From: a virus
DNA: 37,716 bases
IMG/VR virus record: IMGVR_UViG_3300037427_002690
Coordinates: 1 to 37,716 of that record
Reading direction: 5' to 3' (one strand)
Below the pieces are notes generated by a model that saw only the letters and a list, made by a program, of their open reading frames with translations, made no database searches and had not been told where the DNA came from. The translations under genes and the position numbers were made by a program. How positions within the stretch are numbered: position 1 is the stretch's first letter; each line of letters opens with the position of its first letter. Shown piece by piece: positions 1-6,484 of the stretch.

Positions 1-215
1 CTATCTCCATACTCTTCTTCTTTCTCATCAACGTCTGCATACGGATTTTCCACAAAGGGTCCTCGTTTTCGTAGAGGTTCTTTTCTGACATAAATCCGTT
101 CAGTATTAGCAGCTGACACCCAAACTGACAATTTTAGAATAACAATTATTAAACCTAATGGTAACAAACACCCTATCAATACAAGATTGATCTTAGGAAT
201 CATCAAAGTGTTCAT
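1..215 (-). CDS. small membrane protein, C-terminus cut by window edge
   Basis: An open frame runs from ATG at 215 to the left edge without a stop (71 codons visible). Residues about 8-29 are strongly hydrophobic and form one membrane segment; the rest is a charged cytoplasmic-type tail rich in Arg/Lys and then Glu/Asp, ending in an acidic KEEEYGD stretch. I do not recognise the family. A CATAAATA late-type box sits 40 bases upstream (255-262), and no other gene lies between it and plastocyanin. The true end and length are outside the window. Confidence 0.6.
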   Translation of the reverse strand, partial: MNTLMIPKINLVLIGCLLPLGLIIVILKLSVWVSAANTERIYVRKEPLRKRGPFVENPYADVDEKEEEYGD

Positions 216-424
216 TTATTCTTACTTGTAAAAGGTACCCAGTTTTTCTATCAATATTTATGACCAAATACTTTCCAAATAAAATTATCTGTATCAGTGA
301 CCCTGATATCTATGAGGATTTTTCATAGAGTCTATACAGAAAAAAGAAAAAGGAGCCAACATAAGACTACTTCCTACTATCAAGAAGTTTGTATGTTCGC
401 CAATGAGGTGTGCAAATTGTAATA
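216..424. other. intergenic region downstream of plastocyanin
   Basis: About 210 bases with no convincing gene. It holds a perfect 6-bp inverted repeat at 292-308 (TATCAG, 5-base loop), a pyrimidine-rich minus-strand tract near 335-352, and the late-type box at 255-262. A 22-codon minus-strand frame starting with ATG near 366 exists but has no protein-like features. Confidence 0.5.
255..262 (-). promoter_or_regulatory. T4-late-like promoter box CATAAATA
   Basis: The minus strand reads CATAAATA, one base from the T4 late -10 box TATAAATA, with 39 bases to the ATG at 215. The same CATAAATA octamer recurs at 1536-1543, 30129-30136 and 35474-35481, always just before a gene. Confidence 0.45.
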
Positions 425-766
425 TCATGATACGTGAACCACTCCTTTCATACCAGCACCAGCATGAGGTTCACACTGAATTTCATAATCACCAGGAGTG
501 TCAAAGGTAACATCAAAACTATCTCCAGTAGCAAATGCTAAGTCTGGATGCGATAGTTCTGGATGGTCAATGACTACCATGTTATGTGGTGGAAGAGCAC
601 CATTAGTGAATGTAACTTGCTCACCAGCACTAATGCTAATATCACTTGGATCGAATACCAGATTTCCATTTGCTCCCATAAAAACTTCAGCACCGTATGC
701 ATATCCTGGCAATGCAAAACAAACCGAGGCGATTAATCCCCAGATAAGAATTTTAAGAATAATCAT
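425..766 (-). CDS. petE: plastocyanin
   Basis: Type 1 blue-copper protein of 113 residues that carries electrons from cytochrome b6f to photosystem I in the thylakoid lumen. The copper ligands are all present: His61 in PPHNMVV, then Cys98, His101 and Met106 in the CEPHAGAGM loop. Residues 1-25 form a Sec-type signal peptide ending near AYGA, so the mature protein is about 88 residues, slightly short for plastocyanin (about 97-99). The gene follows the 62-residue gene by 3 bases and is likely co-transcribed with it. Phage petE is known from cyanomyoviruses and is thought to sustain or redirect photosynthetic electron flow during infection. A family-level assignment is secure. Confidence 0.95.
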   Translation of the reverse strand: MIILKILIWGLIASVCFALPGYAYGAEVFMGANGNLVFDPSDISISAGEQVTFTNGALPPHNMVVIDHPELSHPDLAFATGDSFDVTFDTPGDYEIQCEPHAGAGMKGVVHVS

Positions 767-769
767 AAT

Positions 770-958
770 TTATACTACTACACAAAATTGAGACTCTTCA
801 GTCAATATACAATCAATTGAACTAGGATGAGAATGTAAATATGGTACATCGTTTACTGCTTGCTTCTTTGCTTGAAAAGCATCTTCGGCATATACACCAA
901 TACTTTGATGACGTTTTGTTTGATCCAAATACTGAACCATATAATGTGCCTGGGGCAT
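770..958 (-). CDS. small conserved-type phage protein of unknown function
   Basis: A 62-residue protein starting MPQAHYMVQYLDQTKR. It has an AEDAFQAKKQAV stretch and a C-terminal FCVVV; no membrane segment and no known motif. It reads like the short alpha/beta proteins often found beside auxiliary genes in cyanophages. The gene ends 3 bases before plastocyanin and is preceded by a host-like promoter (1004-1032) and a late-type box (984-991), so petE is probably expressed through it. Function unknown. Confidence 0.75.
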   Translation of the reverse strand: MPQAHYMVQYLDQTKRHQSIGVYAEDAFQAKKQAVNDVPYLHSHPSSIDCILTEESQFCVVV

Positions 959-983
959 GATCTTTCAATCCCAACAACACTAA

Positions 984-991
984 TATTTATT
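984..991 (-). promoter_or_regulatory. T4-late-like promoter box AATAAATA
   Basis: The minus strand reads AATAAATA (7 of 8 to TATAAATA), 25 bases before the ATG at 958. It lies just downstream of a host-like promoter, giving plastocyanin and its partner possible early and late transcription. Confidence 0.4.
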
Positions 992-1003
992 TTTCTAATA
1001 GGT

Positions 1004-1032
1004 ATTATTAACTATTATTATGGGTATTTCAA
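1004..1032 (-). promoter_or_regulatory. sigma70-type promoter TTGAAA-17-AATAAT
   Basis: Minus-strand -35 TTGAAA (1027-1032) and -10 AATAAT (1004-1009), each 5 of 6 to consensus, with exactly 17 bases between. It would start about 40 bases ahead of the 958 gene and plastocyanin. Weaker than the three perfect -35 matches elsewhere in the window. Confidence 0.45.
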
Positions 1033-1068
1033 GACAGTGTTAGAGAACCTAAACAAGACCTTATTATC

Positions 1069-1512
1069 TTACATTGTATAGTTTTCGTCAGTTTGAGGTG
1101 GTGCTTGAGTTAGTTGAACCGGTCCTTGTTCAATTCTAATTGTCTGTGTAGGAGCAGTCTGAGATGCTTTCTCAATCAGTCTCTCCATGTCTGCCTTAGT
1201 TATATTACCATTACCACCATTACCATTACCATTTCCACCATCTTTACCTTTAGCAGCTTGGACGCCGAACGTTGCTAAAACACCAGTAAAAACACTGGCT
1301 ATGAAAGTCGGATCTAGTTTTTGTTCTGGTATTCCAAGTGCTGGAGGAAGTTTAATGTAGGCGAGAGTGAGTATCCCGCCACTCCAAACAAGAATACCAA
1401 GACGAACAAAGGTACTAAGAATAGCGAGTTGTTCTTCTTTGTCATCTGTCACCTCTTTAAGTTTACCAATAATACCTTTCTTCTTATCATCTTCCTTCTT
1501 AATCTCTTCTGG
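1069..1512 (-). CDS. two-TM membrane protein, possibly holin-like
   Basis: I choose ATG 1512 (MPEEIKKEDDKKKG, 147 residues) over ATG 1533 because the late-type box at 1536-1543 would place the RNA start after 1533. A charged N-terminus is followed by two hydrophobic helices (about residues 23-48 and 62-82 of this start), then a low-complexity Gly/Asn linker (GNGNGNGGNGN) and a hydrophilic Gln/Pro-rich tail. Two helices plus charged ends would suit a class II holin or a membrane anchor, but there is no specific motif, so function is open. A terminator (1543-1571) separates it from the upstream operon. Confidence 0.7.
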   Translation of the reverse strand, partial: PEEIKKEDDKKKGIIGKLKEVTDDKEEQLAILSTFVRLGILVWSGGILTLAYIKLPPALGIPEQKLDPTFIASVFTGVLATFGVQAAKGKDGGNGNGNGGNGNITKADMERLIEKASQTAPTQTIRIEQGPVQLTQAPPQTDENYTM

Positions 1513-1535
1513 CATTTTGGTAAAGCAGTTCAAAT

Positions 1536-1543
1536 TATTTATG
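1536..1543 (-). promoter_or_regulatory. T4-late-like promoter box CATAAATA
   Basis: CATAAATA on the minus strand immediately after the terminator of the upstream operon and 24 bases before ATG 1512. The terminator-then-late-box order is repeated at 28863-28895. Confidence 0.5.
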
Positions 1544-1571
1544 AAAAAGGGCCCTTTTGAGGAGGGCCCTT
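1543..1571 (-). terminator. rho-independent terminator of the petF operon
   Basis: Minus strand: 8-bp stem AAGGGCCC/GGGCCCTT (1564-1571 with 1547-1554), 9-base loop, followed by TTT. It lies 33 bases after the stop of the 96-residue membrane protein. Confidence 0.85.
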
Positions 1572-1604
1572 ACACGTTAATATATTGGTGATATCATTTT
1601 TATA

Positions 1605-1895
1605 TTATCCTTGCCAAATCATATCTGGCATCTGTTGTGGTCCTTGTCTATTCATAAACATGAGCACCAAGTACCCTAAGAACCATAGGATATTAACAAT
1701 CCAGGCCTGTCTATACAAATACTTTCTAACACCCATAGAGATACGAATATCACGGGTATCATCAACAGATTGAGGATCTGAATCTGCAAACCTTCTTATC
1801 AATTGCTCTATGATAACAGCAATTATAGTTGCTATTACCAATGGATAGAACATAAAGTTCAGGAGAGCCATGAATATTATTAATGTGTGTATCAT
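1605..1895 (-). CDS. small two-TM membrane protein
   Basis: A 96-residue protein with hydrophobic helices at about residues 3-31 and 64-81, separated by a charged stretch RRFADSDPQSVDDTRD; the tail QGPQQMPDMIWQG is polar. The start ATG overlaps the stop of the 51-residue gene as ATGA, so translation is probably coupled. Last gene of the ferredoxin-led operon before the terminator. Function unknown. Confidence 0.75.
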   Translation of the reverse strand: MIHTLIIFMALLNFMFYPLVIATIIAVIIEQLIRRFADSDPQSVDDTRDIRISMGVRKYLYRQAWIVNILWFLGYLVLMFMNRQGPQQMPDMIWQG

Positions 1896-2047
1896 ATTGG
1901 ATTTGCTGAGGGAACATACATTGGTTGCATTATACCACCATCATCACCTTCATCATCATCATCATCTTTATTTGATAAAACTAAAATGATTAAGTAAGGA
2001 GTTATAACAAATAAAAAATATTGAAATATTATCCAATTATAATTCAT
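1892..2047 (-). CDS. 51-residue single-TM micro-protein
   Basis: ATG at 2047 to TGA at 1892 encodes 51 residues beginning MNYNWIIFQYFLFVITPYLI. One hydrophobic helix (residues 5-24) is followed by a run of five Asp, DDDDDEGDDGG, and a tail ending PSANPI. It fills the gap between two accepted genes: 12 bases after the 2060 gene's stop, and its TGA shares ATGA with the next start. This packing is the main evidence; I see no strong ribosome site and no known family. Confidence 0.65.
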   Translation of the reverse strand: MNYNWIIFQYFLFVITPYLIILVLSNKDDDDDEGDDGGIMQPMYVPSANPI

Positions 2048-2059
2048 GAGTCTTGGTAA

Positions 2060-2242
2060 TTAACGTACTCTGTGTTTTCGTTCATTGTTTTTCTCTAAAG
2101 TTTTGTTTTTAATAACAATTCTACCTTTATCTGTTAAGTATTCTATTTGAAATTCTAATTCGTCATCATGTCCCCAACAAAGTTCATCATAAAGGTCATT
2201 AAGTTTCTCCATGTCTTCATAGAGACCATTTGGATTTGTCAT
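2060..2242 (-). CDS. small acidic phage protein of unknown function
   Basis: 60 residues from ATG 2242 (MTNPNGLYEDME); an in-frame TTG at 2248 would add two residues but the ATG is preferred. The sequence is acidic in the first half, with a DELEFQIEYLTDKGRIVIKNKTL strand-rich core shortened here to its key run EYLTDKGRIVIKN, and ends in basic ERKHRVR. The start lies 2 bases beyond the TGA of the 2245 gene. Resembles small conserved cyanophage proteins; no function can be assigned. Confidence 0.7.
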   Translation of the reverse strand: MTNPNGLYEDMEKLNDLYDELCWGHDDELEFQIEYLTDKGRIVIKNKTLEKNNERKHRVR

Positions 2243-2244
2243 AA

Positions 2245-2469
2245 TCAATGCGTATGTGTATCAAAATAAATCGTAAGAACTTTGATCCTTTCTTCTTCAT
2301 GTGCAATAATGTCCAGTTGTTCTTGAATTGCTCCAAGTACATCAGGATGTTCACCGATACCTACAGGATTGTGTAGGTATACTTCTACATTCATTTTTGC
2401 TTTCTCAATGTTACCTTCGGCATTAGCACGAAGGGCATTCAGAATATTAGTACGAACATCACAAGACAT
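2245..2469 (-). CDS. 74-residue conserved-type cyanophage protein
   Basis: Starts MSCDVRTNILNALRA; predicted mostly helical, with a NPVGIGEHPD turn and a second helix LGAIQEQLDIIAHEEERIK. From memory close relatives are common in T4-like cyanomyoviruses, always unannotated. Its ATG overlaps the TAA of the 23-residue gene (TAATG), indicating reinitiation within the ferredoxin operon. No catalytic motif is visible. Confidence 0.75.
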   Translation of the reverse strand: MSCDVRTNILNALRANAEGNIEKAKMNVEVYLHNPVGIGEHPDVLGAIQEQLDIIAHEEERIKVLTIYFDTHTH

Positions 2470-2540
2470 TATTTTCTAGGAGTAAGTTTGTATGCACCGA
2501 TAATAGCCCCACTAATAAGAGCAATCATTAATACTTCCAT
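2469..2540 (-). CDS. 23-residue hydrophobic micro-protein
   Basis: ATG 2540 to TAA 2469 encodes [20 protein letters not shown] plus PRK: a single short membrane helix with a basic C-terminus. Both ends are tied into the operon: TGATG with the ferredoxin stop and TAATG with the next start, leaving no spare bases. Size and topology resemble the single-helix subunits of photosystem II or cytochrome b6f, but it does not match PetG, PetL, PetM or PetN as I recall them. Function unknown. Confidence 0.65.
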   Translation of the reverse strand: MEVLMIALISGAIIGAYKLTPRK

Positions 2541-2833
2541 CAGTAAAGGTCCTCCTCTTTTTCACTTTCAATTACACAATCAGAAGTTGGATACGATACA
2601 CAGAGAAGTGCATATCCTTCTTTGATCTGATCATCATCAAGGAATGACTGATCACCCTGATCAACTGTTCCACTTACAATCTTACCACAACAAGATGAAC
2701 AAGCACCTGCTCGACAAGAAAATGGAAGATCAATTCCTTGCTCTTCTGCAGAATCTAAAATGTATTGATCTTCCTCACAATCGATAGTTTGTTCAGAACC
2801 GTCTGGAGAACGAAGAGTGATATTGAATGTCAT
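2540..2833 (-). CDS. petF: plant-type [2Fe-2S] ferredoxin
   Basis: 97-residue photosynthetic-type ferredoxin, normal length. The cluster ligands are Cys40, Cys45 and Cys48 in [12 protein letters not shown] and Cys78 in ALLCVSYP. It accepts electrons from photosystem I and can supply reductases; in cyanophages related ferredoxins support bilin biosynthesis enzymes and possibly ribonucleotide reduction pathways. Cytosolic. It heads an overlapping operon of five small genes (2469-2540 down to 1605-1895) that ends at the 1543-1571 terminator. A good host-like promoter lies at 2900-2928, giving an approximately 60-base leader, so early expression is likely. Confidence 0.95.
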   Translation of the reverse strand: MTFNITLRSPDGSEQTIDCEEDQYILDSAEEQGIDLPFSCRAGACSSCCGKIVSGTVDQGDQSFLDDDQIKEGYALLCVSYPTSDCVIESEKEEDLY

Positions 2834-2899
2834 ATTATTAGATCTATGATAATTTTAAAAGGGAATACGCCAACAAAATATAGAAGGCTTACACTAGTT

Positions 2900-2928
2900 A
2901 TAGTAGATAAAATTTAAGTCATTGTCAA
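2900..2928 (-). promoter_or_regulatory. sigma70-type promoter of petF, TTGACA-17-TACTAT
   Basis: Perfect -35 TTGACA (2923-2928), -10 TACTAT (2900-2905, 4 of 6), spacer exactly 17 bases. No other gene lies between it and petF. Confidence 0.75.
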
Positions 2929-2948
2929 GTATTAATTGTAACAATTTT

Positions 2949-2965
2949 TTATGGTGAAACCATAA
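2949..2965. repeat. inverted repeat downstream of hli
   Basis: Perfect 7-bp stem TTATGGT/ACCATAA with a 3-base loop, 5 bases after the hli stop codon. No U-tract follows on the minus strand, so it may act as an RNA-stabilising or attenuating hairpin more than as a classical terminator. Confidence 0.55.
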
Positions 2966-2969
2966 CCTA

Positions 2970-3191
2970 TCAGAAATTCAGAGCACCAAAAAAGAAGAAA
3001 CTACCTGTAGTGATATAAGAAATAAAACCAGCAACAAAACCAAGCATTGCCACACGACCATTAAGAAGTTCTGATCTTTCTGCTTGAGTTACGGATACAT
3101 CCTTAGGATCAACGTACATACGTGGTTCCTTAGCAAACATGTTCTGACGGTTGCCGTCTTCAGTTGTAACTACAGCTGTTGATGAAGTCAT
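2970..3191 (-). CDS. hli: high-light-inducible protein (Hli/Scp)
   Basis: 73-residue single-helix chlorophyll-binding protein. The signature ExxNxRxAM is present as Glu41, Asn44, Arg46, Ala48, Met49, opening a membrane helix that runs to about residue 60; the tail ends FFFFGALNF. Hli proteins sit in thylakoids, bind chlorophyll/carotenoid and protect photosystem II assembly intermediates; they are among the commonest cyanophage auxiliary genes. The gene stands alone behind a perfect consensus promoter (3220-3248) with a leader of about 22 bases and no clear ribosome site. Confidence 0.95.
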   Translation of the reverse strand: MTSSTAVVTTEDGNRQNMFAKEPRMYVDPKDVSVTQAERSELLNGRVAMLGFVAGFISYITTGSFFFFGALNF

Positions 3192-3219
3192 TTTATCTTA
3201 TGTAAAGAAACATTACAAC

Positions 3220-3248
3220 ATTATATATGATATGTAAACTTTTGTCAA
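3220..3248 (-). promoter_or_regulatory. consensus sigma70-type promoter of hli, TTGACA-17-TATAAT
   Basis: Perfect -35 (3243-3248) and perfect -10 (3220-3225) with a 17-base spacer on the minus strand, the strongest promoter type in the window. Confidence 0.9.
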
Positions 3249-3273
3249 GGTATTGATACTCATTTACTCATAG

Positions 3274-3297
3274 AAAAAAGGAGGATTAATACCCTCC
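3274..3297 (-). terminator. rho-independent terminator of pstS
   Basis: Minus strand stem GGAGG/CCTCC with an 8-base loop followed by six T, 16 bases after the pstS stop. A run of nine G (3296-3304) sits between stop codon and stem. Confidence 0.8.
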
Positions 3298-3312
3298 CCC
3301 CCCCTATAAGAT

Positions 3313-4266
3313 TTACTTAAGTGTTTCAATAATATCTAATGATATCTGTCGTAACTCTGATGGTAAAGGAACATACCCTAGTGAATCTGCTTTGTCTTGT
3401 GCTTCATCACTCAACATATATCTAAACAAATCCTTCATAACATCATTTTTAGGATGCTCTGGACGTGCAAGAATCCAAGTCAACGAAACAATAGGATAAG
3501 AGTTCGCACCAACCGGATTAGGGTTAGAACCCCTGAGTTTATCATCGAGTATAATCTTTGATAAACCCTCAGCGGAAGTTTCAGCACTTGCTTTAACATA
3601 ATTACCTTCCTTATTTTCTAATAAAGGTTGTTGAAAATTATTCTGTTTTATAAAACTATAATTAAGATACCCAATAGAACCAGGGGTATTTTTGATAGTC
3701 GCAGAAACACCAGCATTACCTTTAGAACCAACACCAGTCGGCCATGCAACAGATTTACCTGATCCAATAGTCCACTCAGGAGAGAATGACTTGAGGGAAC
3801 TAGTAAACCCTGCAGTAGTACCTGATCCATCTGATCTATACACTACAGTAATCTTACCCTCTTCACATCCCAGATCCTTCCAATCAGAAATAGAACCATT
3901 GAACACACGAACCAGTTGTACCTGAGTTAATTTCAAATCACATCCTGGTTTATTATATGTGGGAACAATAGCTCCACCAGTCATTGGTATTTGTACGACT
4001 GGTTCTTTAATTTTAGAATCAGATATTACTTTATCAGAAGCACCAAAGTCAATTGTACCTCCATTGTACTGACGAACTCCTGCACCACTACCAGTTGCCT
4101 GATAGTTTACAAAAACTCCTTCTGTCTTGTTAGTGTAATCATTAAAAGCACGTTGATAAAATGTTGCTGGAAATGTAGCACCTGAACCTGTTAGTCTAAC
4201 ACTATTAGATCCTCCACATGCTACTAGAGTAGATGCGAGTGTTGTGAACGCGATAAGCCTTTTCAT
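3313..4266 (-). CDS. pstS: phosphate-binding lipoprotein PstS
   Basis: Periplasmic phosphate-binding component of the PstSCAB ABC transporter. I start at ATG 4266 (317 residues) because MKRLIAFTTLASTLVAC is a classical lipoprotein signal with lipobox LVAC and lipidation at Cys17; an 11-residue upstream extension would spoil it. Phosphate-binding segments are present: TGSGATFPATFY near the mature N-terminus, GSGAGVRQYNGGTIDFGASD, and YRSDGSGTT. Length is normal. Phage pstS is known to be induced under phosphate starvation by the host PhoBR system. Its upstream region has TATAAT at about 4281-4287 but no -35, consistent with an activator-dependent promoter. Single-gene unit between two terminators. 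Confidence 0.95.
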   Translation of the reverse strand: MKRLIAFTTLASTLVACGGSNSVRLTGSGATFPATFYQRAFNDYTNKTEGVFVNYQATGSGAGVRQYNGGTIDFGASDKVISDSKIKEPVVQIPMTGGAIVPTYNKPGCDLKLTQVQLVRVFNGSISDWKDLGCEEGKITVVYRSDGSGTTAGFTSSLKSFSPEWTIGSGKSVAWPTGVGSKGNAGVSATIKNTPGSIGYLNYSFIKQNNFQQPLLENKEGNYVKASAETSAEGLSKIILDDKLRGSNPNPVGANSYPIVSLTWILARPEHPKNDVMKDLFRYMLSDEAQDKADSLGYVPLPSELRQISLDIIETLK

Positions 4267-4315
4267 TTGGATCCGCTTAGGGCAAATTATATATAGCAAT
4301 TTAATCTAATTTTGA

Positions 4316-4345
4316 CATAAAAAAAGAGGGACATAAGTCCCTCTT
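4316..4345 (-). terminator. rho-independent terminator of the beta-barrel gene
   Basis: Minus strand 8-9 bp stem AGAGGGAC/GTCCCTCT with a TTAT loop (arms 4337-4344 and 4325-4332) followed by a run of T. It lies about 20 bases after the stop at 4366. Confidence 0.9.
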
Positions 4346-4365
4346 GTATGTTATCTGACTTGATA

Positions 4366-4731
4366 TCAGAAGTTGTACTTAACGCCCAACTTACCACCAA
4401 CTCCAAGATCATCGGAGTCATCAGCAGTCAAGAAGCTAAGTTCACCATATGCACCAAAGCTGTCAGTTACAGGGAAACCAAGACCTGCTTTGCCAGAGAA
4501 TTGAGTTTCAGTGTCAACACCGTCAACAGCAACTACAGCAGGACCACCCTGGATATAGTATGATGCGGTTCCAAAAGAACCCTCATAACCTACGTGAAGA
4601 TCAGTTGTAGCTCCTGTATAGTCATCACCCGTCCAACCAGCATTGGTTTCGACGTTAACATATGGACCTGCAAGGGCAGCTCCTGCGGACATTGACAGAG
4701 CAGCAGTTGCTGCGAATACAGATTTAATCAT
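4366..4731 (-). CDS. secreted small outer-membrane beta-barrel-like protein
   Basis: 121 residues. Signal peptide MIKSVFAATAALSMSAGAAL with ALA-G cleavage after Ala21; the mature 100 residues alternate polar/hydrophobic strands (YVNVETNAGW, DLHVGYEGSF, SYYIQGG, GKAGLGFPV, GAYGELSFL, GGKLGVKYNF) with Gly/aromatic girdles and end in Phe, the usual BamA recognition signature. This suggests a small porin or OmpA-like barrel placed in the host outer membrane. Roles could be receptor masking or permeability; none is proven. It stands alone with a remarkable overlapping early/late promoter (4843-4876), a structured leader and its own terminator. Confidence 0.8.
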   Translation of the reverse strand: MIKSVFAATAALSMSAGAALAGPYVNVETNAGWTGDDYTGATTDLHVGYEGSFGTASYYIQGGPAVVAVDGVDTETQFSGKAGLGFPVTDSFGAYGELSFLTADDSDDLGVGGKLGVKYNF

Positions 4732-4771
4732 TTGATTTTACCTCTTAGTTTACTTGCGGAATGGTTACCCG

Positions 4772-4816
4772 CAGATGAAAGGAGAATCGTTAGCTCTCCG
4801 TTACCTTTCGTTACAA
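4772..4816 (-). promoter_or_regulatory. structured 5' leader of the beta-barrel gene
   Basis: The leader contains an imperfect hairpin: TCTCCTTTC pairs with GAAAG...GGAGA interrupted by a GTAAC bulge, and GTAACGAAAG, GTAACGGAGA and CTAACG form short direct repeats. Together with the roughly 105-base leader this suggests translational control or mRNA stabilisation. Confidence 0.4.
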
Positions 4817-4842
4817 AAATTAGATATAAGCAAAAGGTTAAG

Positions 4843-4850
4843 TATTTATA
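4843..4850 (-). promoter_or_regulatory. perfect T4 late promoter box TATAAATA
   Basis: Exact match to the T4 late -10 box on the minus strand. It overlaps the -10 hexamer of the sigma70-type promoter at 4848-4876 by three bases (minus strand reads TATTATAAATA). Confidence 0.75.
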
Positions 4851-4876
4851 ATAGTAGGGACATTGAATTTTGTCAA
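4848..4876 (-). promoter_or_regulatory. sigma70-type promoter TTGACA-17-TATTAT
   Basis: Perfect -35 TTGACA at 4871-4876, overlapping the TGA stop of the upstream glycosyltransferase, -10 TATTAT at 4848-4853 (5 of 6), spacer 17 bases. Fused to the late box at 4843-4850. Confidence 0.8.
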
Positions 4877-5670
4877 CCCTTATTTTGTGTCGGATCGGAT
4901 ACCCGACCCAAATAAGGATCAAACTCCATCAATTCATCGATAGACATCTGTGCTCCCTTCTGACTCCAGAAATTCATCTGGGCCTGATAATTACCTTTAT
5001 GGAAGACCTCTACATGATCGGGATGAATACTTGATCCCAACTCTGTCTTGTATAAGAGAAGTGGAAGGGCATAAGTATTGCCCGAATTGTAAATCAAATC
5101 GTCAGCAACTGGACGTGGCCTAACACCATTATCCAATTTGTACTTATCACCTCTACAGTGAAGTCTAATTAACTTCTCTGCATGGTGCCTAGTAATAATA
5201 TAACATGCTGTAGAGAATTCATTCACAAACCTTTTATGAATCTTAATGTGAATGTCTCCTGTACAGATGATTGCAATCTGACATACATCCCAATCATAAG
5301 GAATCTTAGCGTGGAAGTCTTGCCAAGTAAAGTTCCAGAACCTTACCAAATCAAGTTCGCAATCATCTTCCATCATGATTGCATAGGGTTCACCCGAATC
5401 ATAAAATTCTTTGATTGCTTTTAAATGAGACGTAGTACAACCAATCTCACCAGAAGTCATCATATCTGGATAACGACCCTTGAGAATTTCACTTAGATCA
5501 TCATCTCTACCATCATAGGCAGAGATACGATGGTAGTTTGTGATGTCCCAGTATCTAAACTGGTCCTCCATATACTCCCATCTCTCAGGTTGATCATCGA
5601 GATTTATACAATATACAGGACCAAAATTCCTTAGTTTGAATGCTGATTTGTTCTTATCCCTTATTATCAT
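4873..5670 (-). CDS. glycosyltransferase family 25 (LPS-type)
   Basis: 265 residues. GT25 signatures: VYCINLDDQPERW near residue 19, the GEIGCTTSHLKAI segment near 74-86, and the acidic metal/nucleotide motif MMEDDCEL near 99-106. GT25 enzymes transfer galactose or glucose to lipooligosaccharide or protein glycans in the cytoplasm. Last gene of the 12.4 kb glycan operon; it overlaps the upstream gene by 17 bases. Donor and acceptor cannot be read from sequence. Confidence 0.88.
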   Translation of the reverse strand: MIIRDKNKSAFKLRNFGPVYCINLDDQPERWEYMEDQFRYWDITNYHRISAYDGRDDDLSEILKGRYPDMMTSGEIGCTTSHLKAIKEFYDSGEPYAIMMEDDCELDLVRFWNFTWQDFHAKIPYDWDVCQIAIICTGDIHIKIHKRFVNEFSTACYIITRHHAEKLIRLHCRGDKYKLDNGVRPRPVADDLIYNSGNTYALPLLLYKTELGSSIHPDHVEVFHKGNYQAQMNFWSQKGAQMSIDELMEFDPYLGRVSDPTQNKG

Positions 5671-6484
5671 CGAGTCTCACCTTTAAATAATCTTGATTTG
5701 TAATATACTCTCTCAAAGTTTCTTTATCCATCCTTTGAATCTTTTCCCATTCAATGTTGTTTGAAGACATGTATGGGTTATTGAACCATGAATTTGGAGT
5801 TCTAGAATGTTCTAAGTGATAGATAACATCATTGATTCTAGAAACACCGTATCCTAATGTAGTGTATCTATAATATCTTTCAACATCCTCCGGAGCATAA
5901 GCAATGAAGTTCTCATTCTCCAGTCCACCTTCAATATAGACATCTCTATTGAAGAATTGAACGAAACCATACTTGGCGTCATAGGTTTTTGATACACCCT
6001 TAAAGGCATTGAAGTCAAAGTCACTCACAAGAAAATTTGTGACGACTTGATCATCAGCAAAGACTTGTATTTGGAAGTCTCCATTACCATAGGGATACAC
6101 CACATCAGATCGATGAGTGACGATCCTATCATATGCTTGCATGTAAGAAGCAATAGGAAGGATAACGTCACAATCATAGTTAACAACCACTTCTGTGTTT
6201 GCCATCATAATCATGTCATTCAGAACTCTCTGTCTATGGAAAGTAGGAGAGTCTGACTGTTCAAATACATGAGTTAAATCACCAATGTCTCCACAGAACT
6301 CTTTGATCTGTGGTAGTGCTTTCTCATGAAACACAGAGGTCTTATCAACCTCCTTGATGATAACATGGGTTTTAAAATTAGACAACAAAAAACAGACTGA
6401 AGTAATTACATTCCTCAGTCTGTCATCAGATTCAATTCTGATTGGGATAATAAAGGTTGCCCTTGATAGATCAAATTTGTTCAT
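5654..6484 (-). CDS. GT-A-type glycosyltransferase
   Basis: Start ATG 6484 (276 residues) is preferred because AAGGAGGTGA, nearly the full anti-16S complement, ends 11 bases upstream inside the previous gene; a TTG at 6508 would precede that site. Features: RATFIIPIRIESDDRLRN at the N-terminus, VNYDCDVILP (DxD-type metal motif) in the middle, and FNRDVYIEGGLENENFIAYAPEDVERYYR, whose GG..NE...GPED-like pattern recalls the galactosyltransferase GT7/GT2 acceptor region. Cytoplasmic sugar transferase of the glycan operon; substrate unknown. Confidence 0.8.
   Translation of the reverse strand: MNKFDLSRATFIIPIRIESDDRLRNVITSVCFLLSNFKTHVIIKEVDKTSVFHEKALPQIKEFCGDIGDLTHVFEQSDSPTFHRQRVLNDMIMMANTEVVVNYDCDVILPIASYMQAYDRIVTHRSDVVYPYGNGDFQIQVFADDQVVTNFLVSDFDFNAFKGVSKTYDAKYGFVQFFNRDVYIEGGLENENFIAYAPEDVERYYRYTTLGYGVSRINDVIYHLEHSRTPNSWFNNPYMSSNNIEWEKIQRMDKETLREYITNQDYLKVRLDDNKG

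Noticed and set aside
300-366. 22-codon minus-strand frame downstream of plastocyanin
   Set aside because: No coupling to neighbours, no ribosome site and a composition of chance; unlike the 23- and 51-residue genes.
4728-4922. 64-codon minus-strand frame before the beta-barrel gene
   Set aside because: Spans the early/late promoter and the structured leader and overlaps the end of the GT25 gene; no protein-like features.
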